From Lutjanus erythropterus (lineage: Eukaryota > Chordata > Actinopteri > Lutjaniformes > Lutjanidae), in contig CM034606.1 of NCBI GenBank assembly GCA_020091685.1, forward strand, positions 33,933,874 to 33,997,873: a DNA stretch of 64,000 bases, given 5' to 3'. The notes under the pieces were generated by a model that made no database searches, was not told the DNA's origin, and saw only the letters and a program-made list of their open reading frames with translations. Positions 30,270 through 39,953 of the stretch are shown here, one piece after another. The translations under genes and the position numbers were made by a program. Position 1 is the stretch's first letter, and every line of letters starts with the position of its first letter.

Positions 30270-30917
30270 CAATAAAAGTTTTAATGAAGTCAAATAAATG
30301 TTACTTGATGGTTTACAAACAGCTTATTAATCATTAAATAATTATTATAGACATCAGTCACAACTTTACAATAACGTCTAAGTAATGTTTATAGATGGTT
30401 TATAAACAAATTATTAACCATTTACAAAGTATAACAAATATCTGTTGCAACTTTACAATAACCATCTAAGTAATATTTATAGATGGTATATAAACCAAAT
30501 ATTAACCATTTACAAAGTGCTACAAATAAAATGTCTTCTACATATTTAATCTTTATAGATGTTTTACAACCAATTTCTTAAAGGTATATAAATCATTAAC
30601 AGACACTTAATATAGTGTTAAAAATGTTATGAGTGCAACTATAAACTGTTAATAAATAGTCCATTAATAATTAATAAACATTACTAATTATAATTTAATT
30701 GTTTGATAATGGTAAAGACACTATTAACTTACATTAATAAAATAAATATTTGCCATTTAGAAATTATTGTTAAACATTAATAAATAATCTATTTACCATT
30801 TATAAATGGTTTATATGCAGTTTATAAATGATTATTAAACATTAATAAACTATCTGTTAATCATTTATAAATGGTCTCTTTACCATTTAGAAATGATGGT
30901 TATTGTAAAGTGTTACC
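30270..30917 (+). repeat. Terminal repeat of transposon copy A (inner end)
   Basis: It runs from GATCACCAATAAAAG to the terminus GTAAAGTGTTACC. It is built of degenerate AT-rich units such as AACCATTTACAAAG and TTTATAGATGGTTTATAAAC. The same sequence occurs inverted at 38394-38965 and, shortened, at 45366-45493, which makes it the terminal inverted repeat of the element. Confidence 0.8.
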
Positions 30918-32171
30918 AAGTGTTCTGGTATGTTCAAGCCTTGCTCAGCATCTCACTGAAAAACCTATGTGGACATTCTTTGCTTATACTTGTATGTTCT
31001 GTCCTTTTTTTATGGGATGGGAAGTCAAACTGTCAGAGGAAATGAGCCTGAAGGAGTTTTGACTTGACCTACAGTACTTCTGCACATTCTTGCCTTATCT
31101 TAATGGTTCCTGATAAGACAGGGTGGAGTTGGAGTCCCACCGTTACCTTTGATAGAGACAGAGAGTCTGGGTACCATCCTTAGAGCTGATGACGCCACGG
31201 TCAGGAAAGAGGTAGAAAACACAGTGGGGATCTCAGACAGGCCACGTGTTGAGAGATGAGTCCAGAGGTGTGCTGCCTGTCCTCGGTTTTGAGGATAGTG
31301 ATAGGCTTAGAAGGGAGACGGGGGTGGGGTCAGTGGTCTGTCCCACTTTATCACACATCTGCTTTATGTCACCTGTTGCAGCTCCTTGTAGGACAAAAGA
31401 TTCTGATGATGCTTTGGACTCAGAGCAGTAATTATCAATGGTGCCATGAGCATCAAAATGTATTTAAAAAAAATGAATCTACATCTAACGCTTTTACCAT
31501 GTGAATGTCAAAACACTATACACTGTAAGAAAAAAAAATCTTACACGAATCAACTAATCTTTTCTCATTAACTAAACATAAATATTCAATATTCAATTTT
31601 ATTTGTTCAAGTTTTTTAAAATTAACATTGCTGATGTTTTTACAGTCAGAACACGTCAAAACTCATAAACTTGAGCTGAAGTCTTTTGACTTGAAATGAT
31701 GAGTTGAATGAATGCACTGTTTAGTTTAATTAACTCATTAAATTACATTTCTGCAGAAACATGATCAGCATATTTGACTTTGTTTTGAATCATTACAAAA
31801 TTATTTCAACTTGTCTTTTAAAGTTCAGTCAACTTAAAATTTTAAGTTAGTCTGGACAGTGTATTTTATTTTTACAGGGTACCTGAATGGTTTCATTTGC
31901 TCCTTTTATAATTCATGTAGAATGTCAGTTGAATTTTACAATTTTAATTTTACAATTATTGACCTCATTAATTCTGTGCATGTTTGGTGTTTTGGAGATG
32001 ATTTTTGGAGTCTTTTTTTTTTTTTTTTTTTTTGCTAATCTAATGGTCATTTCCATTAGCTAACTGCTCTTCAGTCTCAGCTACACAGATTTATTTTCAT
32101 TATTCAAGCATAAAAGTTGTTAACTGCTACAACTTGTTTCATCCTTTTTGAGAATAATGACATTATGTGAA

Positions 32172-32216
<45 letters not shown>

Positions 32217-32240
32217 AATCAGTTTTGAACAGAGCAGCTC
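30918..32240. other. Spacer DNA, left part, no gene seen
   Basis: It includes a probable MITE at about 31517-31880 bounded by ACACTGTAAGAAAAAAA and TATTTTTACAGGGT, a poly-T run at about 32014-32033, and an AAAT microsatellite. I see no coding exon. A short GC-richer segment at 31.1-31.4 kb has no supportable frame. Confidence 0.5.
32170..32214. repeat. (AAAT)n microsatellite
   Basis: Eleven or so perfect AAAT units lie about 340 bp upstream of the coiled-coil gene. Confidence 0.95.
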
Positions 32241-32388
32241 ATTTGCATATTCTATGCAAATGACAAAAAATGCCTCTGATGTCTGCGATGACATCACTGC
32301 ATTCTATGACATCATACTGAATTTGCATGGGGGCATGACACATTGCTTTTGATGTCTGTTATGACATCACTGCATTCTATGACATCAT
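32241..32388 (+). promoter_or_regulatory. Candidate promoter/enhancer: inverted octamers plus duplicated TGACATCA block
   Basis: ATTTGCAT (32241) and its inverse ATGCAAAT (32254) are separated by 5 bp, forming a paired POU-type octamer. A third ATTTGCAT lies at 32321. A 39-bp block is directly repeated at 32277-32315 and 32350-32388 with two mismatches. Each block holds two TGACATCA sites, which resemble CREB/ATF elements. The cluster ends about 165 bp upstream of the coiled-coil start codon. Its function is inferred only from motif density. Confidence 0.5.
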
Positions 32389-32552
32389 CACTATTAGTTT
32401 GTAAGGGGGCACAGAATCCATCAGTCTTTCAGTAGTGCAGAATAAGTAGGGTTGAGACATAACGAGGTAATACATCTGAGAATATACCGTGTAATACACA
32501 AAACACAGTTTTACTTTGATACAGACTTTTTGGGTTGACAGAAAGCTAAAAA

Positions 32553-34217
32553 ATGAGTGAGCAGGAGTCACAGGACACAATTGCAGCCCTCAACAACGAG
32601 CTCAGTGTCCTCTACATGTTAAACAGCGACCTCACCAGACAGAATGAGGGCTACCTCAAAGACATTGAGAGACTTCGCCAACAAGTCTACCGCTCTAAGA
32701 ATATGTCCAAAAGAGCTCTTCAAATAGAGAATGAAGCCTTTCGCCGTCAAAAAGAGGAACTCCAGCAGGAGGTTGAGACCCTGCGCAGTGAAAACCACTC
32801 TCTGCGCATGGAAAATGGGGGCCTGGAAACAGAGAAGAAGACCTTGCACCGTAAAATAGAGCCCATGGAGCAAAAAAAATACTTTCTGCAGAAGCAAGTT
32901 CAGCAGCTAAATGTAAGTCTGCACTCCCTGCGCATGGAAAATGGGGGCCTGGAAACAGAGAAGAAGACCTTGTCCCGTAAAATAGAGACCATGGAGCAAG
33001 AAAAAGACTTTCTGCAGAACCAAGTTCAGCAGCTAAATGAAAGTCTGAAATGTCAGACAGAGCTGAATGCACAAGAGCGTCGTGTCATGCAGGACAAATA
33101 TCAAACAACCAATCATGACAATGAGACTATTACCCAACAAAACAGGGCCCTGAAACAAGAACTTGAGGAGATGAAGAAAAGGTTTTGTGATGCAGAAGAG
33201 ACCAGTAGACAAAAGACTGAAGTTCTTCAAGAAGCAGCTCAGAAGATGAAAAATATTCTGCAAGAATCTGAAAACAGCCATACTGCAATGACCCAAAAAG
33301 CCACATCTGTGATACAACAAATCACCACCGTGGAACTAAATGTTCTGCAAGACCTCAAAGATGTTCAACACAACTATAATGTGTTGAAGCAGATAAACAA
33401 GTCTATGAAGCAACGGAATGAGGCCCTGGAAAAAGAACTTGAGGAGGTAAACAAGAAGTTGAGTGATGAACAAAATGCCATGAAAATGAAAGACAAAGCT
33501 ATTCAAGAAGAAGCTCGGGAACTCAAAAGCATTGCGGAAGAACTCAGACTCTACGATAATGTCACGAAACAAGAAATTATGTCTATGAAAGAACAAAACA
33601 AGGCCCTGGAACAACAAAACAAAGACCTTACCAATAAGTTGTGTGATGATCAAGAGACCAGTAAACTACAGAATGAGGCTCTTCAACAGCAGGTTGTGGA
33701 GCTCACATCCATTCTGCAAGACCTCCAACACAACTATGATGTCAAGGATGAAGTAATTACGTCTATGAAACAACAAAACAAGGCCCTGGAAGACGTAGTC
33801 AAGGACCTGACCAAGAAGCTGTGTGATGGACAAGAGGCCAGTAAACGAGAGACTGAGACTCTTCAACAGCAGGCTCAGGAGCTCAGAAACACTCTGAAAG
33901 ACCTCAAACATAAATATGATGTCAAAAACCATGAAGGCATATTTATGAGACAGCAAAATATGGCCCTGACACAAGAAATCAAGGACCTTAAGAAGCTGCA
34001 TGATAGACAAGGAGACATGAAACAAAAGCATGAAGCTCTTCAAAAAGTAGCCGAGGAGATGAAAAATGTTCATCAAGACCAGGTCGTCCAGAGAGAAAGC
34101 CTGTCCATTAATGACACCCCAGAAGAGTGCGCTTCTAAAATCAGACTTGTGGCTGATGAAATTGATACAGATGTGTGCAAAAAGAGCAGGGCAAGACATT
34201 GGTTTCCTTTCTGGTAA
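32553..34217 (+). CDS. Intronless coiled-coil protein, 554 residues (unrecognised)
   Basis: This is a single uninterrupted frame from ATG (context AAAAAATGA) to TAA. The predicted protein is nearly all charged helix, rich in Glu, Lys, Gln and Leu, with no membrane segment or catalytic motif. Residues about 84-167 contain a 42-residue unit twice (LRMENGGLETEKKTL start; the 126-bp DNA units begin at 32802 and 32928). From 33401 four units of exactly 180 bp follow, at 33401, 33581, 33761 and 33941, each opening with (S/F)M(K/R)xQN or a close form and carrying a KxLCD/KLxD motif. The C-terminus is distinct: NDTPEECASKIRLVADEID then ending HWFPFW. Two AATAAA signals follow. It lies in the spacer between two inverted transposons. 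It could be a retrogene, a lineage-specific gene or transposon cargo. I cannot assign a function. Confidence 0.75.
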   Translation: MSEQESQDTIAALNNELSVLYMLNSDLTRQNEGYLKDIERLRQQVYRSKNMSKRALQIENEAFRRQKEELQQEVETLRSENHSLRMENGGLETEKKTLHRKIEPMEQKKYFLQKQVQQLNVSLHSLRMENGGLETEKKTLSRKIETMEQEKDFLQNQVQQLNESLKCQTELNAQERRVMQDKYQTTNHDNETITQQNRALKQELEEMKKRFCDAEETSRQKTEVLQEAAQKMKNILQESENSHTAMTQKATSVIQQITTVELNVLQDLKDVQHNYNVLKQINKSMKQRNEALEKELEEVNKKLSDEQNAMKMKDKAIQEEARELKSIAEELRLYDNVTKQEIMSMKEQNKALEQQNKDLTNKLCDDQETSKLQNEALQQQVVELTSILQDLQHNYDVKDEVITSMKQQNKALEDVVKDLTKKLCDGQEASKRETETLQQQAQELRNTLKDLKHKYDVKNHEGIFMRQQNMALTQEIKDLKKLHDRQGDMKQKHEALQKVAEEMKNVHQDQVVQRESLSINDTPEECASKIRLVADEIDTDVCKKSRARHWFPFW

Positions 34218-34458
34218 TCCTGACTTGTCCACCACCAGCACCACATTTGTGACTTGCAGATCATGATCAAGATCTTCCCCAGTAACAATTCCACATATGG
34301 CAAACTGTTTTAACATTTAATGGCTCAGCTTCACTATCCGGAATTAACATCATATCATCAACACTTCATTTTGACTATATTCTCATTCTGACCAGTCAAA
34401 GGACAGTTGACAATAAAAAGTATATGTAATTCAGTTTTGACTAATCGAAACTGAATTA

Positions 34459-34700
34459 CGGGCAGCACGGTGGTGTGCATGTTCACATGTTCTCCCCGTG
34501 TCTGCGTGGGTTCTCTCCGGGTGCTCCGGCTTCCTCCCACAGTCCAAAGACATGCATTTTAGGTTAATTGGTGACTCTAAATTACCCGTAGCTGTGAATG
34601 TGAGTGTGAGTGCGTGTCTGTCTCTATGTGTCAGCCCTGCGATGAACTGGCGACTTGTTCAGCGTGAACCCCGCCTCTCACCCACTGTCCAGCCCAGCTA
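34459..34700 (+). mobile_element. SINE fragment, internally deleted
   Basis: It reads GGGCAGCACGGTGGTG, then jumps to GCATGTTCACATGTTCTCCC, GGGTTCTCTCCGGGTGCTCC, and ATGTGTCAGCCCTGCGATG. The same order of text, complemented, is at 40951-41325. The tRNA-like body between the head and TGCATGTTC is missing. It would lie in the 3' UTR of the coiled-coil gene. Confidence 0.8.
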
Positions 34701-34792
34701 TTAATGTTAAAACGCCTTGCCATACACTACAGCCAGTCTGTTCTTTAGTAACATTTTGCAAACATTTTTTTACCTTTGCCTGACACTTGAAA

Positions 34793-34816
34793 AATAAATT
34801 GAAAAATGCAAATAAA
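34793..34816 (+). terminator. Polyadenylation signals for the coiled-coil gene
   Basis: AATAAA occurs at 34793-34798 and 34811-34816, about 580 bp after the stop codon, followed by a TG/T-rich stretch (GATTTGTGTCTGTTATTTCC). Confidence 0.45.
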
Positions 34817-34966
34817 AGCAAGATGATTTGTGTCTGTTATTTCCTTGTCTTTTGACCTGGGTCATATCTTGGTTGCTTAGTATTCAGTGTTTGTAAATGT
34901 GTTCTTATATGTAATATGCAGCTTAAAGTGATAAGAAACAATGGACAAAAGAATTTAAACATGACT

Positions 34967-35168
34967 GGGGCGTCCCTATAGCTCAGTTGGTAGAGTGTGT
35001 GCATCATGTATTGAGGTCTGTCAGGTTTGATTGCTGCCTGCAGCCCATTTACTGTGAGTCATCCCCTCTCTCTCTGCCCCATTTCCTGTCATATCTTCAG
35101 CTGTCCTATCACAATAAAGGCAAAAAAGCCAAAAAATAATCTTTAAAAAAAAAAAAAAAAAAAAAAAA
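34967..35168 (+). mobile_element. tRNA-derived SINE with poly(A) tail
   Basis: It starts GGGGCGTCCCTATAGCTCAG with an A-box-like TAGCTCAGTTGG and a B-box-like GGTTTGATTGC, and ends in about 24 A. It is flanked by an imperfect direct repeat, AGAATTTAAACATGACT on the left and AGAACTTAAACATCACT on the right, as expected for LINE-mobilised insertion. Confidence 0.85.
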
Positions 35169-38100
35169 GAACTTAAACATCACTATGTCATGACAGCTGC
35201 AGAAACATGGTGGTACAACATGGCGGCCTTCATGGAAGAGGGCGGACTCATTTCAAGGTTATGAAGATACAACAATTCTTATTTTCAGGAGATTATACAC
35301 TAATGAATGTACTCTTATGTATATTATATTCCATTTCTGATATATTCTGCCAATAGACCCCTAATCTTTGAACCTTTAACAAAAGTTATATGGTTTTTGA
35401 TTTGATGATGATCAGGTTGTAATCTCATTAAGCAGTCAAAAGGAATTTTACATAAATAAATCACAGAAATAACTGAAATTTAAATAACTAAAAAAAAAAA
35501 AAAAACACAATAACTACACGCTTCATGGCTCCTCCACTCAAACCTCTTTGCTGCAGCCACAGCAGGTCTTGAACTGAACCCACCTGTGCTGTGAAAGTAA
35601 GTGACTTGTCACAGCCTGTTTGTGACCTCCTGTGCTCAGATCTGAGAGGCCAACTGAGTCAACTGTTTATCCCGAGGGCTTACACATGCCTGCGTGTGGT
35701 GCCCCAAAAAGAATCCCCAAATCTCTGAAGGTCAAACTGAAGGTGAAGCCTGTATTCACAGATGGACTAAAGGCTTTAGGCATACACCCGCCGTGCAGGG
35801 TTCATTAGAGCTTTTGAGCAGCTGGAAAACGATTTCAGGAGGAAGAGAGGTGTGAGTCCAAGAGTTTCCAGTAGACTAACACATGATCATCATATTTGCA
35901 AATGAATCTATGTGGGCTGAAGATCAAAATTTGTTTTGTGTATGGATTAAACCAATGAGATACAATCTGAGGTGAGTTTTAGAGGTGTTGCCAATTTTAT
36001 TCAGTGCCAAATTTCAACAAAAGTTTAATTTCAGAGAGGTTCTATATGGTTTCTTCATAATATTATTTTCAGAGATCCAACAACTCCTACTATGATGATT
36101 ATTTTATTATTAATTAATTAAAAAAAAAAAATAAATCAAAGTAACTCTGCCAAAGTGTCTGTTTTGGGTCACTTTGCTGGTCCCAAGCCCAGATAAAAGA
36201 GGAGGGTTGGACGTAGAGCTCGCAATTCCACCCCACATAACAGTCTTTTGATTAAATTTGATATTCTAACATTTAACAATGCAGGACAACATTGATTTAT
36301 GTAATGTGGGTCTAGACAAAGCATTTAAGTCATGTCAAGTTATTTTGAGAAGTGATGGCCTATTTCAATGGCAAAATAAAAAAAAATCCAAAATATAACA
36401 GAAAAAAGTTCATTTGTAGTTCTAAACTTATTAAGGGTGGTTTTTATTCACTTTTGTCTTTCCCACAATGTTCCTCTCTCCTACAGTGTCCATTACAGTT
36501 ACACGCAAATTGCTGGTTATGCAAATTAGGAGATGACATCATTTAGTGACTTCTGGCGACTTTCAGGACAGCCAATAGCTACTTTCCTTACTGAGGAGTT
36601 GGCAACACTGCCAGTAACTTTGGATTCTGCTCGTTTCCTTGGACTTTGTATTTTGCCTGTTCCTTTGGATTTGCTTGCTTTCTGAGCCTTTTGCCTTTTC
36701 TGCTTCGTTCTTGTCGTCTTGTTTTTGCTGTGCTGCCTGACACAGGCTGTGACAGTCTGAACAATTAACAGGGTTTCTGCAGGTCCTTAAAAAGTCTTGA
36801 AGTCAACAATCCAATAATATGAGTTTTAGACCTTAAAACATCTTAAATACAATCCTGACAGGTCTTAAATTGATTGGATCATGACATTTACAGTACTTTT
36901 ATAAAGTTGCATTGACTCAGTGTTTCCCACTCCTGGTCCTCAGGACCCTCTGCTCTGTATATTTTAGGTGTTTCCCTGCTCCAACACACCTCATTCAGAT
37001 AAACAGGTTGTTATCAGGCCTCTGTAGAGGTTTGAGCTCGACAAGCTGAAATCTCTTATTTCAGCTTCTTAACTGTGAATATTTTCTGGTTTCTTTACTC
37101 CACTCTGATAGTAAACTGAATATCTTTGAATTGTGGACAAAACAGGTCATTTGAAGACGTCATCTTGGGCTGTGGGACATTTGACATTTTTCACCATTTT
37201 CTGACTTTTTAAAACAAACAACTATTAATCAACTCCGAAAATAATTGTTAGTTGCAGCTCTAGTATCAACTGTATCAGTGTCACTTCTCAGACAGCACGC
37301 ACACGTCTCACCGACGTCAGCCTCAGATTGTGCTTCGGCATTCTGCTCCTAAAGTCTGTAAATGCATGTGTATTTGGTGAAAAGCTCCACTCTGCCTCTC
37401 CCTCTCCTGTAGAGCTGGTCAGAGTTCAGCAGCTACCTGCAGTCAAGCCGGGGCTGTCAGACCACACCACAAAGTAATACACGTGAACTTTTCACGGTTC
37501 ATACTTTCAACTCATGCTTTCTGCTGGTGCTTCATACAGTGTTGCCTGTAATACTGTATTAAGTTTGGGTTATTTGGAGGTCTTGTTGTGGTGCTTTTTA
37601 ACATGTTTAATAGCTAAAGAGCACAGGGCTAACACTATTAGCCATAGGTCTCTTGTAATCTACGGTGGCTCTGTAAACTCAGACAACGGCCAGAAAAAAG
37701 GCACAGTGACGTTTTCCTTCCTTGGTGTGTCTATTTGTACGTGTTTATTTGTGAAGTATAGATATAGTATAAGTTAATTGAACAACCTGGGCTCATGTGT
37801 TTTGTCTTTTTCTCCCCCTTGCAGGCTCATAAGTCTGCCAGCAGTCCAGACCGTGTTGTCCGTGTGCGTCTCCTGACCGGCCACCTGTATATTTTTATCT
37901 GTTCTGTCTTATCTTTTCTGTGCTGCAACTCTTCTGACTATGCAGTCTGAAATAAATGTATGATCTTTAACTTGAATCATAAGTGTCTCTTTATTTTATT
38001 CACACACAAAATTAGGAAGCTGTTTTGATGGTCAAGCATTTTGTTTTTTATTGTCATACTGTCGTATTCCTATCACATTCTAAGTAAATACATGTTAATT

Positions 38101-38393
38101 TGGATCATAGATAGTGAGATATTTGCTGTGCAGCTTTGATTCATTCAGCTTCCATTCTCTGGAGGCATTTTTGACCAAATGCCGATGTCTCATTTTACCA
38201 ATTAGCAAACATTCTCCATAAGATGTCTCGCCAATGCAACTTTATTCAGTTTATGTGTGCTATCTGGGTTAAAGTATATTTTAAAATGAAAGCAAATGGT
38301 TACAAGGTCAAATGATGTCATAAAAAAGGGGAGGTTGTGCACATCCAGAGATCTTAAAATGAACTGAACACAGAAGATATTCCAAAGCATCGG
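35169..38393. other. Spacer DNA, right part
   Basis: It holds fragments of common fish repeats, among them GGGTTTCTGCAGGTCCTTAA at 36.77 kb, TCCAACACACCTCATTCAGA at about 36.98 kb, and a copy of the ATTAATCGATTAAT-type repeat at 37.06-37.27 kb. A candidate terminal exon at 37.83 kb is listed separately. No other gene is visible. Confidence 0.5.
37825..37980 (+). other. Possible terminal exon of an unidentified transcript
   Basis: A good polypyrimidine tract and acceptor (TTTTTCTCCCCCTTGCAG) precede a GC-richer stretch (GCTCATAAGTCTGCCAGCAG). AATAAA at 37951-37956 follows. No upstream partner exon is certain, though 37414-37473 also has a CCTGTAG acceptor-like start. It could equally be a repeat tail. 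Confidence 0.2.
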
Positions 38394-38965
38394 TAACACT
38401 TTACAATAACCATCATTTCTAAATGGTAAAGAGACCATTTATAAATGATTAACAGATAGTTTATTAATGTTTAATAATCATTTATAAACTGCATATAAAC
38501 TATTTATAAATGGTAAATAGATCATTTATTAATGATATATTTTATAAAAGGCAAATATTTAGTTTATTAATGTAAGTTATTAGTTTCTTTACCATTACCA
38601 AACAATTAAATTATAATCAGTAATGTTCATTAAATATTAATGAACTATTTATTAACGGTTTATAGTTGCACTCATTATAACATTGTTAACACTATATTAA
38701 GTGTTTGTTAATGATTTATATACCTTTAAGAAATTGGTTGTAAAACATCTATAAACATTACTTTGATGGTTATTGTAAAGTTGCAACAGATGTTTGTTAT
38801 ACTTTGTAAATTGTTAATAATTGGTTTATAAACCATCTATAAACATTACTTAGCTGGTTGTAAAGTTGTGACTGATGTCTATAATAATTATTTAATGATT
38901 AATAAGCTGTTTGTAAACCATCAAGTAACATTTATTTGACTTCATTAAAACTTTTATTGGTGATC
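38394..38965 (-). repeat. Left terminal inverted repeat of copy B
   Basis: This is the inverse of 30.27-30.92 kb. It starts GGTAACACTTTACAATAACC and consists of degenerate ATTTATAAATGATTAA-like units, ending near CTTTTATTGGTGATCTC. Its length with internal sub-repeats is unusual for a Merlin-type element. Confidence 0.8.
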
Positions 38966-39289
38966 TCTTAGAGAGCTCATTTGTTCACCACTAACAGAAC
39001 TGCAGTTAATTTTTATGATCAACTTTTCTTCACACATTTCTGCACAAACCTTAAAGTCAATGTTGATTTGCAGCACTGCACTACAAATAAACAGGGTGGG
39101 AGAAAGAGAGAGACGTAAAAAGTCAACAACAGATAATCAGTAAAACCTTTATTACAAAACTGCAATTGCCATGCAAACATTATTTTAAAATATTTAACAT
39201 GAATGTGAAAGAAAAATTATGGCCTGATAAAAGGAAAAGACACATCAGAAGTGAATTTGTGCACCTCTAATTTGACAAATGTTTGTTAT

Positions 39290-39795
39290 AACTGCTCCTA
39301 AAGTCTTCTTCTTAGACAGAGAAGCCACGCTCCAACTGATGTTTGACCAGTATTTATTGTCTTCTTTTTTACTTAGCAAACACCGTGAAAAACTGAAATA
39401 AATTACCACAAACAGAAGCATCTATTAGCACACAAAATAATACACAAACATAAAATATTATAAGGCAAAATAAAACACAAACACATACCATGTGCGCCTT
39501 CCTTCCAGAAATTTAGGAGTCAATCAAAATCTTCATGCACAGCTATTCTTCTGTGTAAAATCTTCCTGCATGTGGCCTCTACCAGCAGAACACACTCTGC
39601 CACTCTCTTATAAACTGTTGAGCATGTGAATAGAGCATGCTGCCTACACAGTACAATGGTTTGGCCAATAGATGTCGCCACTGCTTCATAAACAAGGTAC
39701 ACCATCAAAAAACTATTTACAATATAATCTCAAGACAAAAAGAAAACAAAAACATTCAAATCTCTTGAGATACACATTTTCTGAGTCAGCTACAT
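39290..39795. other. Insertion of about 0.5 kb present only in copy B
   Basis: Copy A reads straight through ACAAATGTTTGTCTTAAAA at this point, whereas copy B carries extra DNA beginning TATAACTGCTCC and ending TCAGCTAC. No inverted ends or coding content are recognised. The bordering ATTTGT/TTTGT words may be a short target duplication. Confidence 0.5.
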
Positions 39796-39953
39796 TTGTC
39801 TTAAAATCAAAGGAAAAATGACAGTGAAAATGATTTAACAGTAGCCTACTATTCTGTATTAATAAATAAGGTACAGTGGCTCGTGGTCATGTTTAAGCTT
39901 TTTGGATAACATATGTAACTTCCAACATCATGGCAGCCGGCTGCCCAACTGAT

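Larger units (their letters stand above)
26352..30917 (+). mobile_element. Merlin-like DNA transposon, copy A (truncated, inverted relative to B)
   Basis: This is an inverted copy of the element at 38394-45493. The shared arm starts at about 26352 and stops exactly at GTAAAGTGTTACC (30917), where copy B begins GGTAACACTTTAC. The outer segment (26.40-27.31 kb) is more than 99% identical to 43.37-44.28 kb by eye. The inner parts are nearer 95-98% with indels. Copy A lacks the last transposase exon (lost at the SINE/MITE breakpoint). Between about 27.34 and 28.05 kb unrelated DNA replaces the first exons of both genes. Confidence 0.85.

Noticed and set aside
30270-30917. CRISPR-like or satellite array
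   Set aside because: The units are degenerate and AT-rich, without regular spacers, and they match transposon terminal repeats at two other places.
33666-34316. 216-codon minus-strand frame opposite the coiled-coil gene
   Set aside because: It is the regular shadow of a Gln/Lys/Glu-rich helical frame; the sense strand has the start context, repeats and poly(A) signals.
34967-35060. tRNA gene
   Set aside because: A- and B-box-like motifs are present, but they sit in a SINE with a poly(A) tail and target duplication, and no cloverleaf with a proper anticodon arm is evident.
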